Positions 29,791-38,993 of a stretch of 64,000 nucleotides of DNA are shown piece after piece. Under the pieces are notes generated by a model that made no database searches, was not told the DNA's origin, and saw only the letters and a program-made list of their open reading frames with translations. The stretch spans positions 186,001 to 250,000 of the forward strand of contig NZ_JAJQKI010000002.1 of NCBI RefSeq assembly GCF_023036475.1, read 5' to 3'. Source of the DNA: Bacillus pinisoli (GTDB lineage Bacteria > Bacillota > Bacilli > Bacillales > SA4). Every line of letters starts with the position of its first letter. The stretch's first letter is position 1. The position numbers and the translations under genes were made by a program.

Positions 29791-31029
29791 TCATTCACTT
29801 TTAAGAGCTTTTAACAAGTAGTATAACCCATACCTCACAGAACGTTCGCGAATGGCTATTCTGCTACCTGCTAACTTTATTTCAAATGCAGCTGTATCGT
29901 TTGGCATAGACAAACCTATAAAGACAGTTCCTACTGGCTTTCCTTCTATTGAGTCTGGTCCAGCAACTCCTGTAAAACTAATGCCGATATCAGTCTTCAT
30001 TAATCGCCTGCTATTTTCTGCAAGCTCTCTAGCACATTGCTCACTAACCGCGCCATCTTTTTCTAATGTCTCCTGAGAAACGTTTAATACCAGTTTCTTG
30101 ATTTCATTGCTATAACAAACAATTCCACCTTTCACCACTGAAGAGGCGCCTGAAATTGCCGTTAAAGTTTGCGAAAACAGCCCACCCGTTAAGCTTTCTG
30201 CAGAAGTAATAGTAAGACCTCTCTCTTGTAATAGACTCATTACCTCAATAGAAAGTGACGTTTCTCCATATCCATAGAAGAATTCTCCAACACGATCCAT
30301 GATTTGTTTCTCGACCTTGTCTAATAAGAGAGTAGCTCCCACTAGAGTACTATGCTTAGCTGTTAATCTGAGTGTAACTTCATAATCACCTGCGAGCGGA
30401 GCAATGGTAGGATTCGATTGAGCATCTATTAAATCTGTAATCTCAGTTTCTAATTGAGATTCTCCGATACCAAAAAAACGCAGAACTCTTGATTCGATTC
30501 TTTCTTGTATCTTCAATTCATTCAAGATGGCCTGTCTCCCAAAATTCTGGAACATAGGTTGCATTTCCTTTGGAGGTCCGGGAAGTAGCATGTAGTGATG
30601 ATCACCAATTGATAGAAACATACCTGGTGCCATTCCATTACGATTCGGTAAAACATTACAGTCTTCAATGACCAATGCTTGCTTTTTGTTATTCTCAGAC
30701 ATTACTCGATTTACTTTTTGAAAATATTCTTCAATCGATTCTAGCGCTTCTTGGTCCATTACAAGCTTTTTCCCTAGACTGGAGGCAATAGTCTCTTTTG
30801 TTAAATCATCTTTGGTTGGTCCTAATCCACCCGTAAATATAAGTAAGTCAGCCCTTGATTCTGCCAGTTTAATAGACTGACGGAGCCGATCTGCATTATC
30901 CCCTACAACCGTATGATAATAAACATTTACTCCCAGTTCAGCAAGCTGCTTTGATAAATACTGGGCGTTTGTATTCGCAATTTGTCCGAGAAGTAATTCA
31001 GAACCTACCGCAATAATCTCTGCATTCAT
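29791..31029 (-). CDS. cinA: Competence/damage-inducible protein CinA
   Basis: 412-residue protein with an N-terminal MoCF-like domain ([13 protein letters not shown] to about residue 170, with [11 protein letters not shown]). A C-terminal CinA domain ([15 protein letters not shown] and FTGVAGPD) follows. The C-terminal family acts as nicotinamide-nucleotide amidase. In many Gram-positives cinA is co-transcribed with recA. Here a terminator and a separate recA promoter intervene. It starts 14 bp after pgsA. Confidence 0.95.
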   Translation of the reverse strand: MNAEIIAVGSELLLGQIANTNAQYLSKQLAELGVNVYYHTVVGDNADRLRQSIKLAESRADLLIFTGGLGPTKDDLTKETIASSLGKKLVMDQEALESIEEYFQKVNRVMSENNKKQALVIEDCNVLPNRNGMAPGMFLSIGDHHYMLLPGPPKEMQPMFQNFGRQAILNELKIQERIESRVLRFFGIGESQLETEITDLIDAQSNPTIAPLAGDYEVTLRLTAKHSTLVGATLLLDKVEKQIMDRVGEFFYGYGETSLSIEVMSLLQERGLTITSAESLTGGLFSQTLTAISGASSVVKGGIVCYSNEIKKLVLNVSQETLEKDGAVSEQCARELAENSRRLMKTDIGISFTGVAGPDSIEGKPVGTVFIGLSMPNDTAAFEIKLAGSRIAIRERSVRYGLYYLLKALKSE

Positions 31030-31043
31030 ACAGGAGCCTCCTT

Positions 31044-31622
31044 TTACTTTGATTGAAGAAGTACTGCCTTATTCTTATTAAAGTAATCCCATCCAGAATA
31101 AATAGTGAAAAACACAGCTACCCATAGAGAAATCATGTCAAATGGTATATTAAGCCAGACGAAAGGAAAATTATGTAGTAAAAGAGCTGAAACAGCTATA
31201 ATCTGAGCCCAAGTTTTTATTTTCCCTAACATATTCGCTGCAACAACCTCACCTTCACCCGCTAATACTAGTCGAAGACCAGTGACAGCGAACTCACGGC
31301 TAATGATGACAATCACCATCCAAGCAGGTGCAAGCTGTAATTCTACAAGTGTAATTAACGCAGCAGAAACAAGCAGTTTGTCAGCTAATGGATCTAAGAA
31401 TTTTCCTAGGTTAGTAACTTGGTTTAATTTCCTAGCATAATATCCATCAATCCAGTCTGTACATGAAGCAATAATAAAAATAATGGCCCCAACAAGATGT
31501 GTAACTGGAATAGAGTACTCCCCTAAGCTAAGTTCCCCCCATGAAAAAGGTACAAGGGTAACAACTAGGAATAATGGTATGAGAAAAATTCGTGAAACGG
31601 TAATCTTATTTGGTAAATTCAA
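31044..31622 (-). CDS. pgsA: CDP-diacylglycerol-glycerol-3-phosphate phosphatidyltransferase
   Basis: 192-residue integral membrane enzyme that makes phosphatidylglycerophosphate, the committed step to phosphatidylglycerol. The CDP-alcohol phosphotransferase motif is visible as [26 protein letters not shown], with the three essential aspartates. Several transmembrane helices are evident. The start codon is TTG, 8 bp after AAGGGGG. It is separated from ymfM by hairpins and a terminator. Confidence 0.96.
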   Translation of the reverse strand: MNLPNKITVSRIFLIPLFLVVTLVPFSWGELSLGEYSIPVTHLVGAIIFIIASCTDWIDGYYARKLNQVTNLGKFLDPLADKLLVSAALITLVELQLAPAWMVIVIISREFAVTGLRLVLAGEGEVVAANMLGKIKTWAQIIAVSALLLHNFPFVWLNIPFDMISLWVAVFFTIYSGWDYFNKNKAVLLQSK

Positions 31623-31660
31623 TGGTTAAACCCCCTTAATCACATTTTGCCATAAAGCAG

Positions 31661-31690
31661 AAAAGAAACCCACAATTATGTAGTGGGCTT
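31661..31690 (-). terminator. Intrinsic terminator between ymfM and pgsA
   Basis: Stem AAGCCCAC/GTGGGTTT (31690-31683 with 31673-31666) followed by CTTTTC. It lies 113 bp after ymfM and 39 bp before pgsA. Confidence 0.7.
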
Positions 31691-31712
31691 CAAAACACAA
31701 AAGTACAAGCAC

Positions 31713-31769
31713 CTTTCCAATAGCAATTAACTTGGAAAGTGATCGATTGGGCTTAAACCCAAACCAATC
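31713..31769. other. Two adjacent hairpins after ymfM
   Basis: One 8-bp perfect stem (31713-31720 with 31732-31739). A second hairpin pairs GATTGG with CCAATC (31745-31750 with 31764-31769) or TTGGG with CCCAA. Both precede the terminator at 31661-31690 on the minus strand. Purpose unknown. Confidence 0.5.
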
Positions 31770-31802
31770 AATGACACTAACTAACTTTAAAAGGAGCCTT
31801 TT

Positions 31803-32714
31803 TTATTCAGCACTCTTTTCAAAAATAACGGTTATTTCTTGGACATCCTTCGGCTCCGACGGGAGTTCAATTTGCTGGCCGTTTATCTTTAAGATCGAAT
31901 CCATGGCTCTACCTAATTTAATGAAGGCTTCAGTTTCATTTGTATAATCGTAGGATGCCATATCTGGTATTTTTTCTTCCGTTTCTTTAGCATTCAACAT
32001 TCCGCTAAAGAACTTTTTATTCTTACCATTTTTTAAATCTAGCCACGTTTCGCCATTTGTTGAAACTTCCACTACAAATTGATTTGTACCAGATAATTTG
32101 TACGTGAATTTGCGTCCTGATGATTCAATCAGCTCAACTTGTTGTATTGGCTCAACAACTTCCTCTTCTGTTTCCATTGTTGTTTCCTCTTCTACTTCAG
32201 TAGATTCCTCTTCTTCATTTGATTCAGAAGCTGTTTGGAGAGGATTATCCTTATTTTCTTCTACCTCAGCCCCACCCGTTTCTGTTTCTGGTGACTCCTC
32301 CACTTGATCTGCTGGTGGATTGCTTTGTACCACCTTCCATACAGTAAAGGCGATGCCAATTATTATCAGTGTTACAAGAACTTTAGGAAAAACTTGCAGA
32401 ATTTTAGAATCCTTTGTATTTACTTCCGCCCTAGCTCGCTTTACACGGGATAGTTGTTCTGGTAGAGCCTCTTTTTGAGTATTAGGTAATTCATGCTTAA
32501 ATTCTTCAAATATCCTTTCAGAATCTAAGCCTACAGCTTCAGCATATTGTTTTACAAAAGCTCGCGCATAAAAGATACCCGGTAATGCATCAAAATTTCC
32601 ATCCTCGATATTTTGCAAATATCGTCTTTGAATTTTCGTGATACCTTGTAACTCTTCTAGTGATATATTTTTTTCTTCTCTTGCTTGCTTTAAATGCTGT
32701 CCTAACTCAGCCAA
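31803..32714 (-). CDS. ymfM: RodZ-like helix-turn-helix membrane protein YmfM
   Basis: 303-residue bitopic protein. An N-terminal cytoplasmic helix-turn-helix of the RodZ type spans residues 1-75 (ISLEELQGITKIQRRYLQNIEDG). One transmembrane segment follows (KVLVTLIIIGIAFTVWKVV, near 110-130), then a Glu/Thr-rich linker and a C-terminal beta-rich extracellular domain (DUF4115). RodZ proteins link MreB to the elongation machinery. The start TTG at 32714 suits the AGGTG ribosome binding site better than the upstream GTG. It sits directly after ymfK. Confidence 0.88.
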   Translation of the reverse strand: MAELGQHLKQAREEKNISLEELQGITKIQRRYLQNIEDGNFDALPGIFYARAFVKQYAEAVGLDSERIFEEFKHELPNTQKEALPEQLSRVKRARAEVNTKDSKILQVFPKVLVTLIIIGIAFTVWKVVQSNPPADQVEESPETETGGAEVEENKDNPLQTASESNEEEESTEVEEETTMETEEEVVEPIQQVELIESSGRKFTYKLSGTNQFVVEVSTNGETWLDLKNGKNKKFFSGMLNAKETEEKIPDMASYDYTNETEAFIKLGRAMDSILKINGQQIELPSEPKDVQEITVIFEKSAE

Positions 32715-32731
32715 TAAAAACACCTGCCATC

Positions 32732-33526
32732 TTAAAAATCAAAACTTGAGAACGAAGAATCTCCCGACATGAATTGTTGCTCTTCCACGACCTCATAGGT
32801 AATTTCCTCATCTGGTTCGTTTCGCAGCTCAATAATATAGTCAAAATCATCTAACGTATATTCTGTATGTTGGACAAATATATCCGGATGCTCCACCACT
32901 TTTGTTGCTGGAAGCCTCATGATCTCACGAACAAGCTGCCAATGGCGTTCATTTGCTCTTCTTGTTGATACGATACCATCAATGATAAATAAATTTTCTT
33001 CGTTATACTCGTCATCAATTAATTGACTTCGGATTGTTTGTTTTAACAATGTTGATGAAACGAATAACCACTTCTTGTTGGCACATACACTTGATGCAAC
33101 AATGGATTCTGTCTTCCCTACTCGGGGCATTCCACGTATTCCAACTAGTTTATGTCCTTCTTTTTTAAATAACTCCGCCATAAAGTCAACAAGAAGTCCT
33201 AATTCATCTCTAACAAACCTAAATGTCTTTTTGTCATCGGCATCTCTTTGAATATATCTACCGTGTCTGACAGCTAATCGGTCACGAAGCTTGGGTTCGC
33301 GGAGCTTTGTCACGGTTATATTATCCATAGTTTGTAAAATTGATTCAAGTCTTAGAATTTGCTCATGATGATCAGAAAGAAGTAGCATTCCTCTTCTCAT
33401 ATCTTCCACACCATTAATTGTAACAATATTAATGGATAACATACCTAGTAGTGAAGAGATGTCACCCAGTAATCCAGGGCGATTTTTATGTATTTCATAT
33501 TCTAGATACCATTCTTTTTTTGCCAT
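32732..33526 (-). CDS. ymfK: DUF3388 family protein YmfK
   Basis: 264-residue conserved Bacillus protein of unknown function. The N-terminal about 75 residues look like an ACT regulatory domain (LEYEIHKNRPGLLGDISSLLGMLSINIVTING). The following part has a P-loop-like segment (GMPRVGKTESI) and a DEEITYE acidic end. The ATG at 33526 follows AAGGAGG. The 8-residue extension upstream is unlikely. It heads the ymfK-ymfM pair. Confidence 0.88.
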   Translation of the reverse strand: MAKKEWYLEYEIHKNRPGLLGDISSLLGMLSINIVTINGVEDMRRGMLLLSDHHEQILRLESILQTMDNITVTKLREPKLRDRLAVRHGRYIQRDADDKKTFRFVRDELGLLVDFMAELFKKEGHKLVGIRGMPRVGKTESIVASSVCANKKWLFVSSTLLKQTIRSQLIDDEYNEENLFIIDGIVSTRRANERHWQLVREIMRLPATKVVEHPDIFVQHTEYTLDDFDYIIELRNEPDEEITYEVVEEQQFMSGDSSFSSFDF

Positions 33527-33638
33527 GAAGACATCCCTCCTTAACACCATTTACAAAGTATTACTACAATATACCTTATTTCTATAATATAGTAATTATA
33601 TTTTGAATGAAAGGCAAAGACCAGCGAATTATGACAAA

Positions 33639-33667
33639 ATCGTATAATACTACTATTATAAATCCAA
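33639..33667 (-). promoter_or_regulatory. Candidate sigma-A promoter of ymfK
   Basis: TTGGAT (33667-33662), a 17-bp spacer, TACGAT (33644-33639). It would leave a leader of about 105 nt. Confidence 0.35.
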
Positions 33668-33725
33668 AATTGCTTAAAGTAAGCTATCTTTGTTTTGTAG
33701 AGAGAAGTAACAATGTCTTAAAAAG

Positions 33726-33755
33726 CAAAAAAAGAGGGATTTCTCATCCCTCTTT
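33726..33755 (-). terminator. Intrinsic terminator of ymfJ
   Basis: 10-bp stem AAAGAGGGAT/ATCCCTCTTT (33755-33746 with 33740-33731) followed by TTTT. Confidence 0.88.
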
Positions 33756-33758
33756 AAA

Positions 33759-34031
33759 CTAACGAATCGACGTACCTTCGTTACCATCGTTTTGAACTAA
33801 TTTAACCATCAGGTTTGCAATAGCATGTTGCTCCTCAGGAGAAGCTACACTCCATAAATCTGCAAGGACTTTCTCTTGATCATTTTGTGGTTCAACTTGC
33901 TTTGCAAGATAGCCACCAATTTGATAAGCTAGATCATTAATAGTATTTTGCTCCATACCTTCATTTTGTGCATGGTGCAAACGATTAGCTAAGAAGTCTT
34001 TCCATTGTTCCCAGTTATCTAAAACAGACAT
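33759..34031 (-). CDS. ymfJ: DUF3243 family protein YmfJ
   Basis: 90-residue acidic helical protein, very close to YmfJ of B. subtilis (MSVLDNWEQWKDFL start, then KVLADLWSVASPEEQHAIANLMVKLVQ). Function unknown. ATG at 34031 is 7 bp from AAGGAGG, whereas the ATG two codons earlier is too close. It lies between ymfI and ymfK, as in related genomes. Confidence 0.9.
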   Translation of the reverse strand: MSVLDNWEQWKDFLANRLHHAQNEGMEQNTINDLAYQIGGYLAKQVEPQNDQEKVLADLWSVASPEEQHAIANLMVKLVQNDGNEGTSIR

Positions 34032-34117
34032 TGTCATTCCTCCTTAAAATTGATACAAGTTTATTGTGTCATCTTCTATTTAAAAATATTCAAGGAGGCA
34101 CGTCTGTTTCAATTTTG

Positions 34118-34840
34118 TTACGTATGCCAAGCTCCATTTACCGATAAGATTTGCCCATTTATATAGGAAGATTCCTTAGATAATAAAAATTTTACTGCAT
34201 GTGCTATATCCTCTGGCTCGCCTAATCGTCCCATTGGGATTTCTTGTATTAATTCTTCACGCTCACTACCTTCTAAAAATTGAAGCATACTTGTGTTAAT
34301 AGCACCAGGTGAAACAGCATTTACTCTTATATTAGAAGGTGCTACTTCTTTTGCTAGTGCTTTAACTAAAGTGTTTTGACCACCCTTCACCATTGAGTAT
34401 AAAACTTCACAAGACGCTCCTATTTCTCCCCATATAGAAGTAATAAAAACGATATTTCCTTCTTTTCTTGTAATCATAGACGGAAGTATGGCCTGTATAA
34501 GCTGGAATGGACTTGTCATATGTAATGAAATCATATTGGTTACTTCCTGGTCTTCCATATCCGTTACTAGTCCAACAAAGCTGTTTCCACTATTTAAGAC
34601 AAGTGTGTCAATTGGATGCTCGATTTGGGTTAATAATTCTTTTACACCACTTGGGTCTGAAAGATCAGCTTTTACGAGATAAGTCTCATATTCATTATGT
34701 TTAACTTGAATTTTTTTTGCACCTTCATAATTGTTATTGTAATGAAGATATACAACATAATTATTTTGTACTAATTGAGTAGCAATTGCGCTCCCTATCC
34801 CACCACTTGCACCAGTGAGTAATGCATACTTTTTCTCCAT
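34118..34840 (-). CDS. ymfI: SDR-family reductase YmfI (EF-P 5-aminopentanone reductase type)
   Basis: 240-residue short-chain dehydrogenase. The cofactor motif TGASGGIG lies at residues 8-15 and NSGN near 84. The catalytic residues are Ser in ITSIWGE and Tyr/Lys in YSMVK. In B. subtilis YmfI reduces the 5-aminopentanone group on elongation factor P to 5-aminopentanol. Sequence and synteny (after ymfH) support the same role here. It starts after AAAGGAAG. Confidence 0.9.
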   Translation of the reverse strand: MEKKYALLTGASGGIGSAIATQLVQNNYVVYLHYNNNYEGAKKIQVKHNEYETYLVKADLSDPSGVKELLTQIEHPIDTLVLNSGNSFVGLVTDMEDQEVTNMISLHMTSPFQLIQAILPSMITRKEGNIVFITSIWGEIGASCEVLYSMVKGGQNTLVKALAKEVAPSNIRVNAVSPGAINTSMLQFLEGSEREELIQEIPMGRLGEPEDIAHAVKFLLSKESSYINGQILSVNGAWHT

Positions 34841-34862
34841 ATCGTTTACTTCCTTTTATTAA

Positions 34863-34922
34863 GGCTATGTTCTAAAATTTTTGTTACTTTTCAAACTATA
34901 AATCTTTTGTTAGAAAAGAGCC
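34863..34922. repeat. Short MITE-like relic with GGCT...AGAGCC ends
   Basis: 60 bp bounded by GGCTATGTTCTAAAA and GTTAGAAAAGAGCC. A shortened member of the family described at 56569-56733, located between ymfH and ymfI. Confidence 0.4.
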
Positions 34923-34940
34923 TTTATTAATGTTTAACAC

Positions 34941-34975
34941 AAAAAAGAGATAAGACCATTGTCTATCTCTCTTTT
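34941..34975 (-). terminator. Intrinsic terminator of ymfF-ymfH
   Basis: Stem around AGAGATA...TATCTCT with GAC/GTC (34975-34961 with 34955-34942) followed by TTTTTT. Confidence 0.85.
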
Positions 34976-34987
34976 GTTCCTTGTCAA

Positions 34988-36268
34988 CTATTTTGGTACT
35001 ACTTGACAAACTGTCATACGTTGTTCATCTATAAGAGCTTCAGCGCTGACTTTTATATCCTCGACTGTTAGTGATTCAAGAACCTCTACAACCTCAAACA
35101 TGTTCATTTCATTAAAAGAATATCTGGTAAATTGATTCGCTATGAATTCAGGTGAGTTCAGTGCCCGTAAAAAGGACCCAATTTTTTTCTTCTTTACTCT
35201 CTCTAAATATTCTTCTGTTAGTGTTTGCTCGAAACTTGTAAGCATTGTCTTAAGTGTGTCAGCAAGTGCATCTGGCTGAGTTGTATCTCCACCAATTATT
35301 GCAAAACCAAATCCAAGTTCTTCTGTATAGTCATACGAGAAAGTATCGTCAATTAAACCCTCATTGTAGAGTGTGTCATAGTTTTTAGAACTTTTTCCAA
35401 ATAGCATATCAAGCAATACATTCGTTGCAAGTTCAGAGCGTAATAACTGCTCTCCAGATTTACCTGGATTTGCCATCTTCAATCCTAATAAGCACTTTGA
35501 TGATTGAACTGTCATCTTTAAGACCTGCTTTTTTTCAGCAACTTGCAATGGCTCTTCATCAAAGAATCGTTGAATCGGCGCTTGTGATTCAAACTCCTTC
35601 TTTGACTGATTATCTCTAATTTGATTCATAATCTGTTCAGGATTAATAGGTCCAACAATGAATAACAACATATTACTCGGATGATAAAATGTTTCATAAC
35701 AGGTATATAAAAGATCCTTCGTAATGTTTGATATAGACTCAATTGTACCAGCAATATCAATTTTCACAGGATGATTCTTATACATGTTTTGGATGACTCC
35801 AAAGTACAATCTCCAGTCTGCATTATCATCATACATCGTAATTTCTTGCCCGATAATTCCTTTTTCTTTCTCTACTGTTTGTTCTGTAAAGTAGGGAGCC
35901 TGAACAAAATCAAGTAAGGTTTCTAAATTTTGTTCGACATTCGATGTGCTTGAGAACAGGTAAGCAGTTCTTGTGAAAGATGTAAAAGCATTCGCAGAGG
36001 CTCCCTGTTTGCTGAACTTTTGAAAAACATCCTCATCTTCTTTCTCAAAAAGCTTATGTTCTAGAAAATGGGCAATACCATCAGGCACCTGCAAAGGCTC
36101 CTCGGTATTCAATGGGACAAAGCGATTATCAATGGAGCCGTATTTTGTTGTAAATGTAGCATATGTTTTATTGAAGCCTTGTTTAGGTAAAATATAAACT
36201 TGTAATCCATTTGACATTGACTCGTGAAACAACTCTTCTTTTAACTGATCAAACACAACTTTTTCCAT
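34988..36268 (-). CDS. ymfH: M16-family zinc peptidase YmfH
   Basis: 426-residue pitrilysin-type peptidase. The inverted zinc motif HFLEH is at residues 67-71, with the distal glutamate in KEKGIIGQEITMY. Two M16 domains are present. Its ATG overlaps the ymfF stop (TAATG), so the two are translationally coupled and probably form a heterodimer. In this pair YmfH holds the metal and YmfF does not. In B. subtilis the pair has been linked to production of small peptides. The substrate here is unknown. Confidence 0.93.
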   Translation of the reverse strand: MEKVVFDQLKEELFHESMSNGLQVYILPKQGFNKTYATFTTKYGSIDNRFVPLNTEEPLQVPDGIAHFLEHKLFEKEDEDVFQKFSKQGASANAFTSFTRTAYLFSSTSNVEQNLETLLDFVQAPYFTEQTVEKEKGIIGQEITMYDDNADWRLYFGVIQNMYKNHPVKIDIAGTIESISNITKDLLYTCYETFYHPSNMLLFIVGPINPEQIMNQIRDNQSKKEFESQAPIQRFFDEEPLQVAEKKQVLKMTVQSSKCLLGLKMANPGKSGEQLLRSELATNVLLDMLFGKSSKNYDTLYNEGLIDDTFSYDYTEELGFGFAIIGGDTTQPDALADTLKTMLTSFEQTLTEEYLERVKKKKIGSFLRALNSPEFIANQFTRYSFNEMNMFEVVEVLESLTVEDIKVSAEALIDEQRMTVCQVVPK

Positions 36269-37545
36269 TATGCTTCCTCCTTTCCTTTTAAGAAGTAAAT
36301 GGTATCTAATTCAATCTTTGCACCAGCCTCAATAATCTGTTCTTTTGTAACCTCTTCGATTTTTGTGAGCCAATCTTCTATCGGCTGTTTAACTTCCGCT
36401 AAAACGTCATTGTACAATACTTCAATAAGGCCTCTTGATGTATCTATTGTTTCTAGTAGCTGATTTCTCAAAACAGCTTTTGTTTGTTCAAGTTCTTTGT
36501 CTGTAAAGTCGCCATTTTTCATAGCCGTCATTTGTTCTTTGATTATTGTGACGGCCTGATCATAGTTCTTAGCATCTACCCCAGACATTACCATTAATAA
36601 TCCTTTGTGGCTTTCAACTCGCGATGCGGCATAATAAGCTAGGCTCGCTTTTTCCCTCACATTGATAAAGAGCTTAGAATGAGAAAAACCACCAAATATT
36701 CCATTAAATACTTGTAAAGCATAATATTCAGAATCATGATACGTAATATTCGTTCTATATCCTATATTAAGCTTACCTTGCTTTACATCTTGTTCTTCTA
36801 TTACTTCATTTTCTTTATCTATGGAAATAGTGTTCTTTTCGATATTCTTAGGAACTCTACTTTCTAACGAAAATAATTTTTCTACTGAGTTTTTGATTTC
36901 CTGTACTTGAACATCGCCAACAATATAAAGATCAATTTCATCCTCTTTGATTGATCGTTGATAATATTCATATAGTGATGGAGCTGAGATTTGATCCACA
37001 TCTTCCATTTGTCCGTTAGCATGAAGTGCGTACGGCTCATTTTTACACATTTCTTCTACTAGACGAAGACTAGCGTACCTCATCTTATCATCGAATACAG
37101 ATTGAATTCTTTGCTTTAGCGATCGCTTCTCTTTCTCGATAACTGAAGGTATAAAAGCTCCATTTTCTAAAGCAGGATGTAGTAAAATTTCCGACAATAA
37201 TGTTAAACCTTTATCAAGTAAAGGCGTTTGATCTGATAAGTATACCTCGTTCGCAATTTCCAATCTTATCGTGATGATATGATACTCACCTTTTTTACCT
37301 AAGTCCACACTTAAAGATGCTCCATATAATTCATCTAAGTAACTTCTCAACTCAGTCGAAGTAGGATGCTGTTTTGTAGCACTCTGAAGGACATAAGGTA
37401 ACAAAGCACGTTTTGTAACATCCTCTTTTGTTAATGGAGCTTTCATCTTTAAAACAAGTGTATTTGTTTTGTACTTTTTTGTCTCTACAACATGCAGGGT
37501 TAATCCGTTTACTTTTTCCTCAATCTCTTGATCAAGCTTCACCAT
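36268..37545 (-). CDS. ymfF: M16-family peptidase-like partner YmfF
   Basis: 425-residue M16-fold protein without an HxxEH motif in the first domain, where the equivalent region reads ELRSYLDELYGASLS. It is therefore likely the non-catalytic partner of YmfH. The C-terminal arginine-tyrosine region typical of M16 partners is present (INVREKASLAYYAASRVES). It starts after AAGGAGG and overlaps ymfH by one base. Confidence 0.92.
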   Translation of the reverse strand: MVKLDQEIEEKVNGLTLHVVETKKYKTNTLVLKMKAPLTKEDVTKRALLPYVLQSATKQHPTSTELRSYLDELYGASLSVDLGKKGEYHIITIRLEIANEVYLSDQTPLLDKGLTLLSEILLHPALENGAFIPSVIEKEKRSLKQRIQSVFDDKMRYASLRLVEEMCKNEPYALHANGQMEDVDQISAPSLYEYYQRSIKEDEIDLYIVGDVQVQEIKNSVEKLFSLESRVPKNIEKNTISIDKENEVIEEQDVKQGKLNIGYRTNITYHDSEYYALQVFNGIFGGFSHSKLFINVREKASLAYYAASRVESHKGLLMVMSGVDAKNYDQAVTIIKEQMTAMKNGDFTDKELEQTKAVLRNQLLETIDTSRGLIEVLYNDVLAEVKQPIEDWLTKIEEVTKEQIIEAGAKIELDTIYFLKGKEEA

Positions 37546-37774
37546 TTTTGCCTCCTTCTTATGGATAGCTTTATGCCTACAAATTAGTGTTTCTTTTATT
37601 TAATAAAAATAAACTATATCCAATATAAAGGATAAATGGGATTATATACAAATTTCAACTATTTCACTTATACTCTTCTCTTTACATATGCGAAAGACAA
37701 GATGTTAAATACATACTTTAGTGAGGCTAGTTTAAAACAATTCTTTAAGAAAACAAATTGTGTTTTAAAAGAAG

Positions 37775-37986
37775 GGCTCTGTTAACACTTGGTTGTTGAT
37801 TTTCGTTACGGGACGCTCGCTTTCCGCGGGCGGGAAATGAAGGATATTTTCACTATCGTGAAAAATCCCACTCCTCGGCGCTTCACGCCGGTGGGGTCTC
37901 CCTTACCTCGCTCCTCCCGCAGGAGTCTCGCATCCCTCCACTACAATCAACACTGCAAAATATCAACATTGTTCTTTAACAGAGCC
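37775..37986. repeat. MITE-like element with 11-bp perfect terminal inverted repeats
   Basis: 212 bp from GGCTCTGTTAA (37775-37785) to TTAACAGAGCC (37976-37986). The GC-rich core (about 37800-37940) contains short inverted repeats such as CGGCGCTTCACGCCG and CCCGCAGGAGTCTCGC. Its base composition is clearly higher in GC than its surroundings. No supported gene is inside. It lies between ymfF and nupQ. The core resembles widely scattered intergenic repeats of Bacillaceae, from memory. Confidence 0.8.
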
Positions 37987-37993
37987 AAAAGAA

Positions 37994-38030
37994 TAAAAAA
38001 AGATGACTCGTATTGTACGAATCATCTTTT
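37994..38030 (-). terminator. Intrinsic terminator of the nup operon
   Basis: 13-bp stem with one mismatch (38029-38017 with 38011-37999) followed by TTTTTTATTC. Confidence 0.88.
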
Positions 38031-38038
38031 TGTATCTT

Positions 38039-38992
38039 TTATCGTTTACCTGGATCATATGGTTCGCCCGCTGCTTTTGGAGCTTGCGACGATTTCGAAA
38101 AGATAACTAAAGCAATTAGTGTAACTACATATGGGAATAGCTTTAATACCAATGGTGGTATTACGGTTAAAGCAGGTATTACCTGTGATACATTGGCGAT
38201 CGTCATAGCAAATCCAAAGAAGAACGTTGCTCCTAGAATTCCTAACGGTCTCCACTGACCAAAAATTAACGCTGCTAAAGCTAAAAACCCTAACCCTGAA
38301 ACTGTCCCAGTAAATTCACCTGCATAGGTTAAGATAATTAGCGCTCCACCTATACCTGAAAAAGCTCCAGATATCATGACACCACTGTAACGTACTCTTC
38401 TAACATTAATTCCTGCAGCTTCTGCAGCTTGTGGATATTCTCCACACGATCTTAACCGCAAGCCAAATGGAGTCTTATAAAGTATAAAAGCACTTACAAG
38501 TAAAACGGCTAAAATAAACCAAGTGGTAGGATAAGTTTTCGTAAATAGTAATGGTCCAATGACAGGAATATCAGATAAAATTGGTATATTAGAAGGTGAA
38601 AAACCACTAACAATTCTAATATTACCAGAACCTGTAATATTTCTTGCTAAGAAAACCGTTAAAGCACCTGCAATCATGTTAATTGCTGTACCACTGATTA
38701 TTTGGTTTGCACTAAGATTTATACTTGCAAAAGCATGTAGAAGCGAGAATACAAGCCCACACAATGCTGCTATTAATAATCCTAACCACAGTACCAAATC
38801 CTTATTAGGAAGAATCGGATAAAGTAAGTTAATGGACAATGCGCAAGTAAAGGCACCCATAATCATTAATCCTTCTAGTCCGATATTGACAATACCACTT
38901 CTCTCACTGAATAATCCACCTAAAGCAGTAATAAGAAGGGGCATTACAAAGATAATTGCGTAAGGAAAAATCTGCTGTATCAATGTCCACAT
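38039..38992 (-). CDS. nupQ: Nucleoside ABC transporter permease NupQ
   Basis: 317-residue membrane permease of the branched-chain/sugar type, with about eight to nine hydrophobic segments and the GLNIGLEG-like motif (GIVNIGLEGLMIMGA). The start ATG at 38992 falls one base after the nupP stop. The longer frame overlapping nupP is not used. It is the last gene of nupNOPQ, which imports guanosine and other nucleosides in B. subtilis. Confidence 0.93.
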   Translation of the reverse strand: MWTLIQQIFPYAIIFVMPLLITALGGLFSERSGIVNIGLEGLMIMGAFTCALSINLLYPILPNKDLVLWLGLLIAALCGLVFSLLHAFASINLSANQIISGTAINMIAGALTVFLARNITGSGNIRIVSGFSPSNIPILSDIPVIGPLLFTKTYPTTWFILAVLLVSAFILYKTPFGLRLRSCGEYPQAAEAAGINVRRVRYSGVMISGAFSGIGGALIILTYAGEFTGTVSGLGFLALAALIFGQWRPLGILGATFFFGFAMTIANVSQVIPALTVIPPLVLKLFPYVVTLIALVIFSKSSQAPKAAGEPYDPGKR

Positions 38993-38993
38993 C

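Noticed and set aside
37789-38106. 105-codon open frame across the 212-bp element and the end of nupQ
   Set aside because: It crosses the element boundary and overlaps nupQ on the other strand. No ribosome binding site or family resemblance.
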